Origin: an uncultured Cytophagaceae bacterium
GTDB lineage: Bacteria; Bacteroidota; Bacteroidia; Cytophagales; Spirosomataceae
Assembly (NCBI GenBank): GCA_903898715.1
Contig: CAIUGL010000077.1
Span: 1 to 64,000, forward strand
DNA length: 64,000 nucleotides
Reading direction: 5' to 3'
This document shows, piece by piece, positions 26,582 through 36,130 of the stretch. The stretch's first letter is position 1, and each line of letters begins with the position of its first letter. The position numbers were made by a program, and so were the translations under genes. The notes under the pieces are model-generated. The model did not search any database and was not told the DNA's origin. It saw only the letters and a list, made by a program, of their open reading frames with translations.

Positions 26582-26585
26582 AATC

Positions 26586-26627
26586 AAAAAAGGTGCTGTT
26601 TTTAACGGCACCTTTTTTATTTTTTTG
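26586..26627 (+). terminator. Terminator of the secreted-protein gene
   Basis: AAAAAAGGTGC pairs with GCACCTTTTTT (11 bp, with inner extension), followed by a second T-run. Confidence 0.9.
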
Positions 26628-26672
26628 CACTAAACTCATATTATTTAAAGAAAACGCCTATATTTGTATAAA

Positions 26673-26699
26673 TTTTCATAGTTAAATAGGTTTAGAGGT
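26673..26699 (+). repeat. 27-nt direct repeat, copy 2
   Basis: Second identical copy, 118 bp after the first, within the candidate small RNA. Confidence 0.9.
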
Positions 26700-26704
26700 T
26701 AAAT

Positions 26705-26737
26705 AAATAAGGCCAGAAGTTTCTTCTGGCCTTATTT
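26705..26737. terminator. Bidirectional terminator between the candidate sRNA and metG
   Basis: Perfect 15-bp stem AAATAAGGCCAGAAG / CTTCTGGCCTTATTT with a TTT loop. It lies 23 bp past the metG stop on the minus strand and can serve both directions, although the T-runs are short. Confidence 0.8.
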
Positions 26738-26759
26738 CTATTTAGACGTAGTATCCATT

Positions 26760-28790
26760 TTAACTGATACTCGCTCCATTCCAAACTGATTTACTCGGCT
26801 GAACAAAGGCTAAACTGCCATCTGCATCTTCTGCCATCAAAATCATCCCTTCACTTTCTTGACCCATAATCTTGCGAGGAGCTAAATTCGCTAAGAAAGT
26901 CACCTGCTTACCAATAATCGCATCCGGCTCAAAATGCTCCGCAATTCCACTTAAAATTGTGCGGTCTTTTAGTCCATCGTTGACGGTCAGCTTCAATAAT
27001 TTTTTACTTTTCACCACTTTCTCAGCTGCCGTGATTTGACCGATACGCATATCCATCTTCACAAATGAGTCAAAATCAATCGTTTCCTTGATTGGTGCAA
27101 CCTGCTTACTTGCTAATTCCATCTGTGCTTTTGTCGCTTTTAATTTATCTACTTGTGCCTGAATGACATCATCCTCCAGCTTCTCGAACAACAAACCTGG
27201 ATTGGCTAGTTTTTGACCCGCGGGAATCAATTCAAAATTTCCGATTGCTGACCAGTCGGCATCCGCTAACCCAAGAGCTGTCCGCAGACGAGCAGCTGTA
27301 AAAGGAATAAACGGTTCAAGCGCTAAGGACGCATGTGCCACTAATTGTACCGCATAATTCAATACCGTACCTGCTTTGGCGCGATCTTCCTTAATAATTT
27401 TCCAAGGTTCCGCATCTGCCAAATACTTATTTCCAATACGTGCAATCTCCATCGCATATACCAAGGCATCACGGAATTTATAGGTAGCTAAAGCCTGGTC
27501 TAATTTAGCAGGTATCTCTGCCAAAGCGGCGATAACATCCGCCTCCAATCCTGTTCCAGCCGCTTTTTCAGGTACAATACCCTCAAAATTCTTATCGATC
27601 AAAACAAAGGCACGATTCACAAAATTGCCTAAAATAGCCACCAACTCAGAATTGTTTTTCGTTTGAAAATCCGCCCAAGTAAAATCGGCATCCTTCGTTT
27701 CTGGACTAGAAGCCGTCAATGCATAACGTAACACATCTTGTTTGCCCGGGAATTCTTTCAAATATTCATGTAACCAAACCGCCCAATTACGCGAGGTTGA
27801 AATCTTATCCCCTTCCAAGTTCATAAACTCGTTCGCCGGAACCTGATCCGCTAATTGATACCCACCATGCGCCATGCACATCGCCGGGAAAATCAAGCAG
27901 TGAAATACGATATTATCCTTACCAATGAAATGAACAATCCGACTATCCTCCGCCTTCCACCACTTCTCCCAATCAGGGGTTAGTTGGCTCGACATCGACA
28001 CATAGCCAATCGGTGCATCAAACCACACATATAACACTTTTCCCTCCGTATCAGGTAATGGAATAGGAACTCCCCAGCTCAAATCGCGTGTCATAGCTCG
28101 AGGACGCAGGCCATCTTGCAACCAAGATTTTACCTGTCCGCTTACATTTGATTTCCATTCAGGGTGGGAATTCACATATTTTTCTAACTCGCCTTGCCAT
28201 TGATCCAAGGGCAAAAACCAGTTTTTTGTCTCTTTTAAAATCGGAGAAGCGCCACTCAAGGTAGATTTGGGATGAATCAATTCCGTGGGCGATAATGCTG
28301 AACCACATTTTTCACATTGATCTCCATAAGCACCCGGTTGGTGACATTTTGGACAATCTCCCGTAATATACCGATCAGCCAGAAACTGATCCGCCGCCTC
28401 ATCATAATACTGCTCGGTCACTTCCTCAATAAACTTTCCATCTTGGTAAAGCTTCAAGAAAAAATCCTGAGACATTTTGTGGTGTGCCGGATCGGACGTC
28501 CGACCATAGATATCAAATGAAATACCAAATTCCTCAAACGAAGCCTTGATTTCTTGATAGTAATAATCAACGACTTGTTGGGGCGTTTTACCCTCCTTTT
28601 GCGCTTTAATCGTAATCGGCACCCCATGCTCATCCGTTCCGGAGACAAAAATGACGTCCTGTTTCTTCAACCGCAAGTACCGAACATAGATATCTGCAGG
28701 CAAATAACAACCTGCCAAATGACCAATATGAATGGGGCCATTGGCATAAATCAAGGCCGCAGTGACCGTAGTCCGCGCAAAATCCGACAT
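26760..28790 (-). CDS. metG: Methionyl-tRNA synthetase
   Basis: 676 residues. [16 protein letters not shown] holds the HIGH motif, and the zinc knuckle is [22 protein letters not shown] appears as [12 protein letters not shown], a normal MetG variant. The anticodon-binding helical domain is followed by a C-terminal EMAP-like tRNA-binding domain ([13 protein letters not shown] ... [11 protein letters not shown]), so this is the long, dimeric form. It charges tRNA-Met for elongation and initiation. Promoter box TATTTTTG at 28812-28819. Confidence 0.97.
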   Translation of the reverse strand: MSDFARTTVTAALIYANGPIHIGHLAGCYLPADIYVRYLRLKKQDVIFVSGTDEHGVPITIKAQKEGKTPQQVVDYYYQEIKASFEEFGISFDIYGRTSDPAHHKMSQDFFLKLYQDGKFIEEVTEQYYDEAADQFLADRYITGDCPKCHQPGAYGDQCEKCGSALSPTELIHPKSTLSGASPILKETKNWFLPLDQWQGELEKYVNSHPEWKSNVSGQVKSWLQDGLRPRAMTRDLSWGVPIPLPDTEGKVLYVWFDAPIGYVSMSSQLTPDWEKWWKAEDSRIVHFIGKDNIVFHCLIFPAMCMAHGGYQLADQVPANEFMNLEGDKISTSRNWAVWLHEYLKEFPGKQDVLRYALTASSPETKDADFTWADFQTKNNSELVAILGNFVNRAFVLIDKNFEGIVPEKAAGTGLEADVIAALAEIPAKLDQALATYKFRDALVYAMEIARIGNKYLADAEPWKIIKEDRAKAGTVLNYAVQLVAHASLALEPFIPFTAARLRTALGLADADWSAIGNFELIPAGQKLANPGLLFEKLEDDVIQAQVDKLKATKAQMELASKQVAPIKETIDFDSFVKMDMRIGQITAAEKVVKSKKLLKLTVNDGLKDRTILSGIAEHFEPDAIIGKQVTFLANLAPRKIMGQESEGMILMAEDADGSLAFVQPSKSVWNGASIS

Positions 28791-28811
28791 AATCTAGAGT
28801 AAAATGAATTA

Positions 28812-28819
28812 CAAAAATA
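28812..28819 (-). promoter_or_regulatory. -7 box of metG
   Basis: TATTTTTG on the minus strand, 21 bp before the metG ATG. Confidence 0.55.
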
Positions 28820-28854
28820 AGTAAAAATACCTAACGAAAATTTAGAAAGACCAC

Positions 28855-28885
28855 TTGCATCTTCAAAATTATAAGTGTACATTTG
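28855..28885 (+). promoter_or_regulatory. Promoter of rpsU
   Basis: TTG (28855-28857), 20-bp spacer, TACATTTG (28878-28885), 30 bp before the rpsU ATG. Confidence 0.75.
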
Positions 28886-28915
28886 CACACAATTTAATTC
28901 AAAAGAGAAAAATAC

Positions 28916-29110
28916 ATGTTAATTATTTCAATCAAAGAGAACGAGTCAATTGATAAAGCACTTAAGCGCTTTAAGAAAAAGTTTGAAAAAACGGGTGTAG
29001 TTAAAGAATTACGTAGAAGATCCGCTTTTGAAAAACCTTCGATTGCTCGTCGTAAGGAAATGATTCGCGCTGCATACAAGCAGATCACATACGGTAACGT
29101 AAACAACTAG
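28916..29110 (+). CDS. rpsU: Small ribosomal subunit protein bS21
   Basis: 64 residues, highly basic: ENESIDKALKRFKKKFEKTG then LRRRSAFEKPSIARRKEMI, the typical bS21 sequence. bS21 sits at the platform of the 30S subunit near the anti-Shine-Dalgarno sequence; in Bacteroidota this region sequesters the anti-SD, in line with the weak ribosome-binding sites seen throughout the window. A tyrosine recombinase gene follows 36 bp later, probably on the same mRNA. Confidence 0.97.
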   Translation: MLIISIKENESIDKALKRFKKKFEKTGVVKELRRRSAFEKPSIARRKEMIRAAYKQITYGNVNN

Positions 29111-29146
29111 TTTACCAAACTCCGAGAAATTGACTACTTTCGAGAT

Positions 29147-30028
29147 ATGAATCTGGAAGTAGTCAATTTTTTTTTGGTCCACTTGACCGTTGAGCGCCGA
29201 CTAAGTAAACACACCACCAGCGCTTATTCCACTGATTTACTTCAATTTTGTGCTTTTTTGGCGTCCGAGTACCCTGAACTCTCGTTGGCCGAAGTACGTG
29301 CCCCGATAGTTCGCACCTGGCTTGCTTCGCTTGCACATGACGACATTCAAAATCGATCTATCAATCGAAAATTAGCTTCCTTACGTACGTTATTCAAATT
29401 CATGCTGCGCAGAGGCGACATCCGAGAAAATCCTATGTCGGCCGTACGCATGGTCAAAACCCGTAAAAGCCTCCCCCATTTCGTCCGAGAATCGGAAATG
29501 GCCCCCTTATTGGACCTAAATCAAGAACCAGCGTCAACCTTTTCTGAAGCCCGTGACCAGCTCGTACTATTTCTTTTATATGGGACAGGCATGCGCTTGG
29601 CTGAATTGATTGAACTACGCATAAATCAAATTAACCTCGCCGCCAAAACGCTTCGTGTTATTGGAAAACGGAATAAGGAACGCATGATACCGATCCCAGA
29701 TTTATTGGTCCAATTCATCCGCCAATACAATGAACTGAATACCTTTTCGAGTGACTATTTGATTTTAACAGATAAAGGTGAACAAGCTTATCCGATGTTC
29801 ATACAGCGATTGATCAAAAAGCAATTGGGAGAAATAAGTACCTCTGAAAAGTTATCGCCGCACATTTTACGCCATAGCTATGCAACCCATTTGCTAAATA
29901 GAGGTGCAGATTTGAATGCCATCAAAGAATTATTAGGACACGCGAATCTTGCTGCCACGCAGGTTTACACACATAATTCAATGGAAAAACTGAAAGAGAT
30001 CTACAAGCAAGCCCACCCAAAAGCCTAA
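29147..30028 (+). CDS. xerC: Tyrosine recombinase XerC/XerD type
   Basis: 293 residues. The SAM-like N-terminal core-binding domain (about 1-90) is followed by the catalytic domain with Arg150 (GTGMRLAELIELR), Lys174, His239-x2-Arg242 (SPHILRHSYATHLL), His265 (LLGHANL) and nucleophile Tyr274 (TQVYTH). Length and motifs match chromosome-dimer resolution recombinases acting at dif, not an integrase of a mobile element; there is no att-like repeat or phage gene nearby. XerC versus XerD cannot be decided without comparison. It follows rpsU, and its stop interlocks with that of thrB. Confidence 0.9.
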   Translation: MNLEVVNFFLVHLTVERRLSKHTTSAYSTDLLQFCAFLASEYPELSLAEVRAPIVRTWLASLAHDDIQNRSINRKLASLRTLFKFMLRRGDIRENPMSAVRMVKTRKSLPHFVRESEMAPLLDLNQEPASTFSEARDQLVLFLLYGTGMRLAELIELRINQINLAAKTLRVIGKRNKERMIPIPDLLVQFIRQYNELNTFSSDYLILTDKGEQAYPMFIQRLIKKQLGEISTSEKLSPHILRHSYATHLLNRGADLNAIKELLGHANLAATQVYTHNSMEKLKEIYKQAHPKA

Positions 30029-30954
30029 CGAATCATAGGGCCTTGTTGGTTTATTTCTGACACATACTCCTCTGTACCAATCCCTACCTGATGAAAACCT
30101 GCTGCCATCGCTGCAGCTACCCGCGTCGCGGTCTCCTTCCCTTTTGACAAAGCAAACAAAGAAGGACCAGAACCTGAAATAGAACAACCCAAGGCACCAG
30201 CCTCTAGCGCAGCGGCCTTCACCACATCGAACTGAGGAATGAGTATGGCACGAGCGGGTTCGATGATTACATCAACTAATGAACGTCCAATCAACTGATA
30301 ATCAGGCAATAACAAGCCAGCCACTAAGCCGGCCACATTCCCCATCTGTGTAATGGTCTTATGTAGTGTAATTTCTCGCTCCAAAATACGGCGGGCATCT
30401 TTCGTATTTACCTCTATTTGGGGATGCACAATACTTGCATATAAATCGGAGGGCGTAGGGATTTGAATAATGTCAAGCGGATCATAGCTCCGAATAATCA
30501 CAAATCCACCTAATAAACTTGGACCTACATTATCTGCATGCGCAGAACCGCAAGCCACGCGCTCTCCTTCCATAGCGAATGGAAGCAATTCTTTTTGGCT
30601 TAATGGCTTTCCCATTAATTCATTGGCTGCAAAAACACCCGCTACAGCAGATGCCGCCGAAGAACCCAAGCCAGAACCTAAAGGCATATCTTTATGAAGC
30701 GACAATTCAAAACCCTGATTAGGCTGACCTATGTGCTCTAAATACTTCATGATTGCTATTCCAGACGTATTTTTTAAAACGTCTTTCGGAAGCCGACCGT
30801 CATCCCCGGTAATTTCATTGATTCGAATCCCGGGTGTAGCTGATTTAGTCAAAACCACCTCATCTCCTGGATGATTAACGGCGAAACCGAAGATATCAAA
30901 TCCACAAGCTACATTGGCTACCGTTGCCGGGGCATATACGCGTATACTTTCCAT
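30025..30954 (-). CDS. thrB: Homoserine kinase
   Basis: 309 residues from the ATG at 30954, 1 nt after the thrA stop; a start 13 codons upstream would overlap thrA. GHMP kinase family: VYAPATVANVACGFDIFGFA at the N-terminus, the ATP loop MPLGSGLGSSAASAVAG, and the C-terminal GALGCSISGSGPSLFAL. It phosphorylates homoserine for threonine synthesis. It is co-transcribed with thrA, but threonine synthase (thrC), often the third gene, does not follow. Confidence 0.96.
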   Translation of the reverse strand: MESIRVYAPATVANVACGFDIFGFAVNHPGDEVVLTKSATPGIRINEITGDDGRLPKDVLKNTSGIAIMKYLEHIGQPNQGFELSLHKDMPLGSGLGSSAASAVAGVFAANELMGKPLSQKELLPFAMEGERVACGSAHADNVGPSLLGGFVIIRSYDPLDIIQIPTPSDLYASIVHPQIEVNTKDARRILEREITLHKTITQMGNVAGLVAGLLLPDYQLIGRSLVDVIIEPARAILIPQFDVVKAAALEAGALGCSISGSGPSLFALSKGKETATRVAAAMAAGFHQVGIGTEEYVSEINQQGPMIR

Positions 30955-30955
30955 A

Positions 30956-33418
30956 TTAGGATAAATAGCTACCAATGGACACAATATCTGCAAAAACCCC
31001 TGATGCTGTCACTTCTGCACCAGCACCCGGACCTTTAATAACTAATGGTCGGTCATAATAACGCTTCGTCGTAAATGCAATGACATTATCAGCTCCATCC
31101 ATTTGATAGAATGGATGATCCGAACCTACCGCACGTAAGCCGATGGTGATTTTCTGATTTTCTAATTTGGCGATATAACGCAAAACTTTGTTTTCAGCGT
31201 GTGCCGAATTAACTAAGTTTTCAAAATAGACATTGGCCTTCTCTAACTCATCAAAAAACGCATCCACCGTAGGCGCTTGCTCGCAAGCCTCAGGTATGAT
31301 TTTTTCAATGGTAATATCAGAAAATTCAAGTTTCATCCCGATTTCCCGACTCAAAATCAAGATTTTACGTGCCACATCCATTCCACTCAAATCTTCCCGT
31401 GGATCTGGTTCTGTATACCCTTTGGCTTTCGCCTCATGCAACACGGCAGCAAATGATTTTCCTGGGACAAATTGATTAAACAAAAAGGATAGCGTACCCG
31501 ATAGAATTCCTTCGATTTTTTCGAAACGATCCCCAGAAGCGATCAAACCTTGTAATGTATTGATTACCGGCAAGCCAGCTCCCACATTCGTTTCATACAT
31601 AAACTTCACTCCTTTTTTCAAGGCCGTTTGATGTAAAGCTGCATACTGGTCGTACGGGCCAGAATTCGCCACTTTATTAGGCGTCACCACGGACACATTT
31701 GCCTCAAATAACCCAAGGAAAAAGGGATGAATTTCCTTGCTAGCGGTGCAATCCGCAAAAATAGAATTAGGTAAATTCATGGACTTAATCTCTTCCACAA
31801 AGTTCGATAATGAACTTGATTCACCTGATGCATCTAAAATCGACAACGCATCCGTCATGGAAATACCTGCTTTATCTAGGAATTGTTTGCGGGAATTTGC
31901 GATGCCAACTAGCTTAATGCGCAAGCCTTTGAATTTCTCCAGATAGCGTTCCTGACCTACTAATTGGTTTAACAATGTCTTACCAATTAAACCAGTACCT
32001 ACTAAGAACAAATTCAGGGTTTTGATTTGAGAGAAGAAAAAAGTTTCGTGAATGACATTCAAGGCCTTGGATAAGTCCTTTTTCTCAATCACTACGGATA
32101 TATTCAACTCCGAAGAGCCTTGGGCTGTAGCGACAATATTGATACCATTTTTTCCCAAAACAGAGAATAATCGCCCACTCACACCGGTATGCTTGCGCAT
32201 GCCCTCACCCACCACAGCGATAACGGATAAATCTTTTTGAATATCAATCCCTTCGATATCACCTGACTCAATCTCTTGGGCAAATTCTTTCGCAAGAATC
32301 TTATCCACTTTAGCAGCAACTTTGGGATCGATCGCGAAACAAATAGAATGCTCAGAAGACGCTTGTGAAATTAACACAACAGATATCTTCTCCTTCGCTA
32401 AAACCGTAAATAGCTTAGCCGAAACACCCGCCACACCGATCATCCCCGATCCTTGTACATTCACTAATGCCAATTCATCAATGGAACTGATACCTGTAAT
32501 GATGTATGGACTCGTCGAAGTCTCTTTCGAAACGACCGTACCAGAAAATTGGCGATTAAACGTATTCAACACACGAATTGGAATGTTTTTCGCAAAAGCA
32601 GGCTGTAACGATGGCGGATAAATAACCTTCGCACCGAAATGCGTTAGCTCCATGGCTTCCGCATACGAAATAGATGGAATAGTAAACGCCGCGCCCACCT
32701 TGCGTGGATCCGCCGTCATCATCCCATCCACATCAGTCCAAATTTCAATCTCTTGCACACCCAACGAAGCACCTAAAATAGATGCGGTATAATCTGAACC
32801 TCCCCTGCCTAAGGTCGTAGTTTCTCCATGCTCATCTGAAGCAATAAAACCAGTAATTAGTGCTATTTCCGTGTCATACCCCTTAAAGAACTCCTGAATC
32901 AAGCCACGAGTCTTTTCGAAATTTACTTCGGCCTTTCCAAATTGCGCATTGGTTTTAATCAACGATCGCGCATCCACGTAAACGACCGGAAGACCGCGTT
33001 GCGTCAAAATGGCTGCAATTAAGGCGGTTGAGAGTCGCTCGCCAAAACTTACTAGTAAATCAGAGGTCTTGGGTGAAATCTCCTTGATCAAGCCAATACC
33101 CTTCAATACATCACGTAATTCATTCACTAAAGTGCGAATCTGGGCAATAACTTGTGACTGTCCGGTAACTGGAATAAAATGCTTTATGATTTCAAAATGC
33201 CGCTCCTCCAGTTGTTCAATTAAGGTATTGTTGTTTTTTTGCTTGCCAGCCGCAGCAGCACCCGCCTCAAGTAAGGCATTGGTTACGCCACTCATGGCTG
33301 AAAAAACAACGGCAAATTTGGATTTTAACTGATGATTGGCCTCGATAATCGCCAAAACAGATTCGATACTTTCAACGCTCCCACAACTGGTCCCACCGAA
33401 TTTTAAGATTTTTTCCAT
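30956..33418 (-). CDS. thrA: Bifunctional aspartokinase / homoserine dehydrogenase
   Basis: 820 residues in one chain. The aspartokinase part begins MEKILKFGGTSCGS and includes TTLGRGGSDYTASILG; two ACT domains follow (about 310-450, VQGSGMIGVAGVSAKLF and VVGEGMRKHTGVSGRLF). The homoserine dehydrogenase part begins near 465 (LFLVGTGLIGKTLL) and has KGYTEPDPREDLSGMDVARK and the C-terminal GAGAGAEVTASGVFADI. It catalyses the first and third steps of the threonine/methionine branch, with feedback control through the ACT domains. It heads the thrA-thrB operon. Confidence 0.97.
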   Translation of the reverse strand: MEKILKFGGTSCGSVESIESVLAIIEANHQLKSKFAVVFSAMSGVTNALLEAGAAAAGKQKNNNTLIEQLEERHFEIIKHFIPVTGQSQVIAQIRTLVNELRDVLKGIGLIKEISPKTSDLLVSFGERLSTALIAAILTQRGLPVVYVDARSLIKTNAQFGKAEVNFEKTRGLIQEFFKGYDTEIALITGFIASDEHGETTTLGRGGSDYTASILGASLGVQEIEIWTDVDGMMTADPRKVGAAFTIPSISYAEAMELTHFGAKVIYPPSLQPAFAKNIPIRVLNTFNRQFSGTVVSKETSTSPYIITGISSIDELALVNVQGSGMIGVAGVSAKLFTVLAKEKISVVLISQASSEHSICFAIDPKVAAKVDKILAKEFAQEIESGDIEGIDIQKDLSVIAVVGEGMRKHTGVSGRLFSVLGKNGINIVATAQGSSELNISVVIEKKDLSKALNVIHETFFFSQIKTLNLFLVGTGLIGKTLLNQLVGQERYLEKFKGLRIKLVGIANSRKQFLDKAGISMTDALSILDASGESSSLSNFVEEIKSMNLPNSIFADCTASKEIHPFFLGLFEANVSVVTPNKVANSGPYDQYAALHQTALKKGVKFMYETNVGAGLPVINTLQGLIASGDRFEKIEGILSGTLSFLFNQFVPGKSFAAVLHEAKAKGYTEPDPREDLSGMDVARKILILSREIGMKLEFSDITIEKIIPEACEQAPTVDAFFDELEKANVYFENLVNSAHAENKVLRYIAKLENQKITIGLRAVGSDHPFYQMDGADNVIAFTTKRYYDRPLVIKGPGAGAEVTASGVFADIVSIGSYLS

Positions 33419-33440
33419 TAGAAAAGAAAAATATTTGATC

Positions 33441-33479
33441 CTTAGCTCTACAAACAGCTAAGTAAAGTCTACAAATATA
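33441..33479 (-). promoter_or_regulatory. Promoter box and leader hairpin of thrA
   Basis: On the minus strand TATATTTG (33479-33472) is followed by a short leader in which CTTAGCT pairs with AGCTAAG across an 8-nt loop (33462-33441), ending about 23 nt before the ATG. No leader peptide or T-run is present, so it is not a classical attenuator. Confidence 0.45.
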
Positions 33480-33484
33480 CTAGT

Positions 33485-33997
33485 TTAGGCGGTATTTCCC
33501 CCAAGTACGCGATGCCCTTTCCGTAATCTTTTCGAAACTTTCTGATAATTTCCCGATATCACCGAAATATTTCCATCAATCTCAAACATAGCTAAATCCA
33601 CCAGATTCAAGTCCTCTATCCCATGCTCCCTTATGGAAGCATAAAGTTGATCCTCTGTTAAGTCGGCATTTTTCATTCCCGCGGCCTGAATTTTTCCTTG
33701 ATACACCAACAAAATGGGCTCACCTTCTATCACACGACCCACACTAGGAAATCGGTGTTCAATCTTTTTAAAGGTAAAATTAACCGCAAACAAAGCTAAT
33801 GCAGCAATCAAGCCACCTACTAGCGTGGTATCATCTCCCACCATCGCATTTTGAACTGAATTAGAAATCAGTAGAATAAATACCAAGTCTACGACAGATA
33901 ATTGCGCAAATTCCTTTTTCCCAAAAAGTCGAATAGCCGCCACGATGAACACGTAGACGGCTATTGATTTGAGGGCAATGATTCCAAAGCCACCCAT
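33485..33997 (-). CDS. DUF421 (YetF-like) membrane protein
   Basis: 170 residues: two to three N-terminal membrane segments (about 5-80, IALKSIAVYVFIVAAIRLFG, VDLVFILLISNSVQNAMVG) and a C-terminal cytoplasmic domain with GEPILLVYQGKI and DQLYASIREHGIEDL. IRLFGKKEFAQLS and the Asn-Ser pair are typical of DUF421. Family members are found in sporulation and stress contexts; the biochemical role is unknown. It lies 5 nt after exbD in the same operon. Confidence 0.87.
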   Translation of the reverse strand: MGGFGIIALKSIAVYVFIVAAIRLFGKKEFAQLSVVDLVFILLISNSVQNAMVGDDTTLVGGLIAALALFAVNFTFKKIEHRFPSVGRVIEGEPILLVYQGKIQAAGMKNADLTEDQLYASIREHGIEDLNLVDLAMFEIDGNISVISGNYQKVSKRLRKGHRVLGGNTA

Positions 33998-34002
33998 AGT
34001 TT

Positions 34003-34413
34003 CTATTTTTTCTTTTCCGCAGCCATAACCATAGACAGGTTATTTTTAGCCGCTAAATCATATACATCAGTTAAATCTTGAACGGAACGCGATTTGTCGA
34101 TTGAAATAATCAATGAGTTCGCTTTCTTCGTCTTCAAAATTTCCTTCAATTGTGCATCCACTTGATCTAGCACAAATGGCTGATCACTTCCATCAATAAA
34201 AAAGTTATTATTGGCATCTACCGAAACTCGAATTGATTCCACCACTGGAGGAGTCACTTTCGTAGAGTCAGCCTTTGGCAATAACAGACGAATAGCATCT
34301 GGTGAAGCCAAAGTCGATATCATCAGGAAAAACATTAAGAGGAAAAACAAAATATCAGCTAATGCGCCTGTTTCAACCTCCGATGCTTCTCTTTCGCGCT
34401 TTCTAAAATTCAT
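34003..34413 (-). CDS. exbD: ExbD/TolR family biopolymer transport protein
   Basis: 136 residues: a short charged N-terminus, one membrane helix (about 20-38, LADILFFLLMFFLMISTLAS) with the conserved Asp, and a periplasmic domain. It works with the ExbB-like protein encoded 7 nt upstream as a proton channel that energises TonB-dependent transporters, such as the receptor at the right edge, or a Tol-like complex. No tonB gene is present. Confidence 0.88.
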   Translation of the reverse strand: MNFRKREREASEVETGALADILFFLLMFFLMISTLASPDAIRLLLPKADSTKVTPPVVESIRVSVDANNNFFIDGSDQPFVLDQVDAQLKEILKTKKANSLIISIDKSRSVQDLTDVYDLAAKNNLSMVMAAEKKK

Positions 34414-34420
34414 AAGTCAA

Positions 34421-35080
34421 TTATTTTTTATTCGCTGGCTTGTGCAACAAGTCAATAAAGTCCATCGCCACAATCTCCATCTTATTAATCGAACGATCAA
34501 TCATCGTCGTTAAAAGCGTATACATAACATAAGCAATGATACCCACAATTAAACCTGATGCTGACGTCACCATCTTCTCGTAGATACCAGAAGCAATCGT
34601 TGAAATTTCGATTTTATTTGACGTTGAGATATTATGGAATGTACGAATCATACCCGTTACCGTACCCAAAAATCCAAACATCGGAGCAATACGTGCAATC
34701 GAACTCAAGATGCCTAAGTTCTTTTCCATATTGTAAATCTCAAGCTTCGCTTTATTCTCAATCGCCCCTTCAATCTCACGAATCGGAGATCCTAAACGAC
34801 CTAAACCACGCTCTAATAAATTAGCAATCGGGAATTTGGAATTTTTACAATAGGTAATGGCTCCTTGAATGTTACCGGCCAACAATAATTCGTTAATGTT
34901 GTGAAGGAAATTCTCGTCGATTCGAGAGGTCTTGCGGATATACAAATAACGCTCAATAAACAAAAACAGCGCTGCAGTGAACAAGAACAAAATAGGATAC
35001 ATCACGTATCCCCCTTTTTCTAATAAACTTAGCACTGTAAATTCTTCGACTTGCAAAATTAAATTCAATGGAGAAGACAT
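34421..35080 (-). CDS. exbB: MotA/TolQ/ExbB family proton channel protein
   Basis: 219 residues with three membrane helices: about 22-42 (GGYVMYPILFLFTAALFLFIE), 130-150 (ARIAPMFGFLGTVTGMI) and 170-190 (ASGLIVGIIAYVMYTLLT). APMFGFLGTVTGMIRTF is the family signature. It forms the pentameric scaffold around ExbD. First gene of the exbB-exbD-DUF421 operon. The about 65-bp upstream gap to ppx is AT-rich with no clean promoter box. Confidence 0.9.
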   Translation of the reverse strand: MSSPLNLILQVEEFTVLSLLEKGGYVMYPILFLFTAALFLFIERYLYIRKTSRIDENFLHNINELLLAGNIQGAITYCKNSKFPIANLLERGLGRLGSPIREIEGAIENKAKLEIYNMEKNLGILSSIARIAPMFGFLGTVTGMIRTFHNISTSNKIEISTIASGIYEKMVTSASGLIVGIIAYVMYTLLTTMIDRSINKMEIVAMDFIDLLHKPANKK

Positions 35081-35145
35081 ATAGCTTTGTTGAAATTTTT
35101 AATGTTAAATAATTAACTTAAAGATGGTCAATATTATTGTACTTT

Positions 35146-36105
35146 TCAAAAAATATTCCCCTTTTTTATCGCCTCATCCCGTTGGCTAAACCAAAAACCC
35201 TCCTTCAGGCTGTTTGTTGACATCCACATTTCTTCCATCCCAAAATGAGTCAACACCCGGTCTACCAATAAATTAGCATATGGAAAAATTCCTGCACGGA
35301 ACTCGCGCATACCTGGATAACGTACCCGCGCATCTGGAACCAGACATTCTATTTCTTGCTTAACCTCATAAAAACAAGGTATATCTAAGGCGCGGGCTTG
35401 TTTATGAGCAACTCCACCTTTTAATGCATATTCAATATCCCACATCGTTTCGAATGCCCCTGCAGCACCCACAAGTACCTGAGGTACCTGAACCGCACAT
35501 GCAGCAAATAAAGGCTGCAAATGTTCATCTATATAAGCTATGCAAGCCTCTCTAATAGATAAGTCAAAATAATCCTCCTCATTAAACAAGGACCTTAATT
35601 TTAATCCACCCAACTCTAAACTCGTTTTGAAATGAACCTCAGCTCCTTGAAATAAAATAAACTCGACACTTCCACCTCCAATATCCATTAATAAAGTGGG
35701 ACGCTCCCAAGGTTGTGGCAAGGATTGAAATACCCCTTCAAAAATCAAATCCGCCTCACGTAATCCGGAAATTAGTTCAACCTGAATTCCCAAAGAGCGC
35801 TGCCATGCTGACATTATTTCTGCCCCATTCGTAGCATTGCGTAAAATACTCGTTGCCAAAGCCGTTATTTCATGGGCTTTACAACCATAAGTTGCCGCTA
35901 TCTCGATAAATTCAGCTAAAACAATTTGGGCTCGATCCACGGCTTCCGATTGAATGACTCCAGCTTCCATGGCCCCTTTACCCAATTGAACGGGGCGCTG
36001 CAGGTTAGTTAGAATCTGCATGGGCGCATCGGCTTGCGTACAAGAAGCCACCAACAACTGAAAGGTGTTTGTTCCTAAATCAATCACTGCACGCGTGTAG
36101 GCCAT
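35146..36105 (-). CDS. ppx: Ppx/GppA family phosphatase
   Basis: 319 residues, the short form of the exopolyphosphatase/pppGpp phosphohydrolase family in the ASKHA fold. AVIDLGTNTFQLLVA is phosphate loop 1, and LLMDIGGGSVEFILF loop 2. ITALATSILRNATNG and GLREADLIFEGV match as well. It could hydrolyse polyphosphate or pppGpp; the short form lacks the C-terminal HD-like domain of E. coli Ppx. A TAAATTTG box precedes it. Confidence 0.9.
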   Translation of the reverse strand: MAYTRAVIDLGTNTFQLLVASCTQADAPMQILTNLQRPVQLGKGAMEAGVIQSEAVDRAQIVLAEFIEIAATYGCKAHEITALATSILRNATNGAEIMSAWQRSLGIQVELISGLREADLIFEGVFQSLPQPWERPTLLMDIGGGSVEFILFQGAEVHFKTSLELGGLKLRSLFNEEDYFDLSIREACIAYIDEHLQPLFAACAVQVPQVLVGAAGAFETMWDIEYALKGGVAHKQARALDIPCFYEVKQEIECLVPDARVRYPGMREFRAGIFPYANLLVDRVLTHFGMEEMWMSTNSLKEGFWFSQRDEAIKKGNIF

Positions 36106-36122
36106 CTATTTATTTTTTTGAA

Positions 36123-36130
36123 CAAATTTA
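36123..36130 (-). promoter_or_regulatory. -7 box of ppx
   Basis: TAAATTTG on the minus strand, 17 bp before the ATG. Confidence 0.6.

Larger units (their letters stand above)
26659..26740 (+). ncRNA. Candidate small RNA between the secreted-protein gene and metG
   Basis: A TATATTTG -7 box (26659-26666) is followed, 6 bp later, by copy 2 of the 27-nt repeat (26673-26699) and then a perfect 15-bp terminator hairpin ending at 26737. There is no ORF of useful length. A transcript of about 65 nt is predicted. No TTG -33 element lies at the right distance, which weakens the promoter. The upstream twin of the 27-nt element sits in an mRNA 3' UTR in front of its own terminator, suggesting duplication of a 3'-end module. 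Confidence 0.45.

Noticed and set aside
29147-30028. Tyrosine recombinase as sign of an integrated element
   Set aside because: Length and motifs are those of chromosomal XerC/XerD, the neighbours are rpsU and thrB, and no att-like repeats or phage genes are seen.
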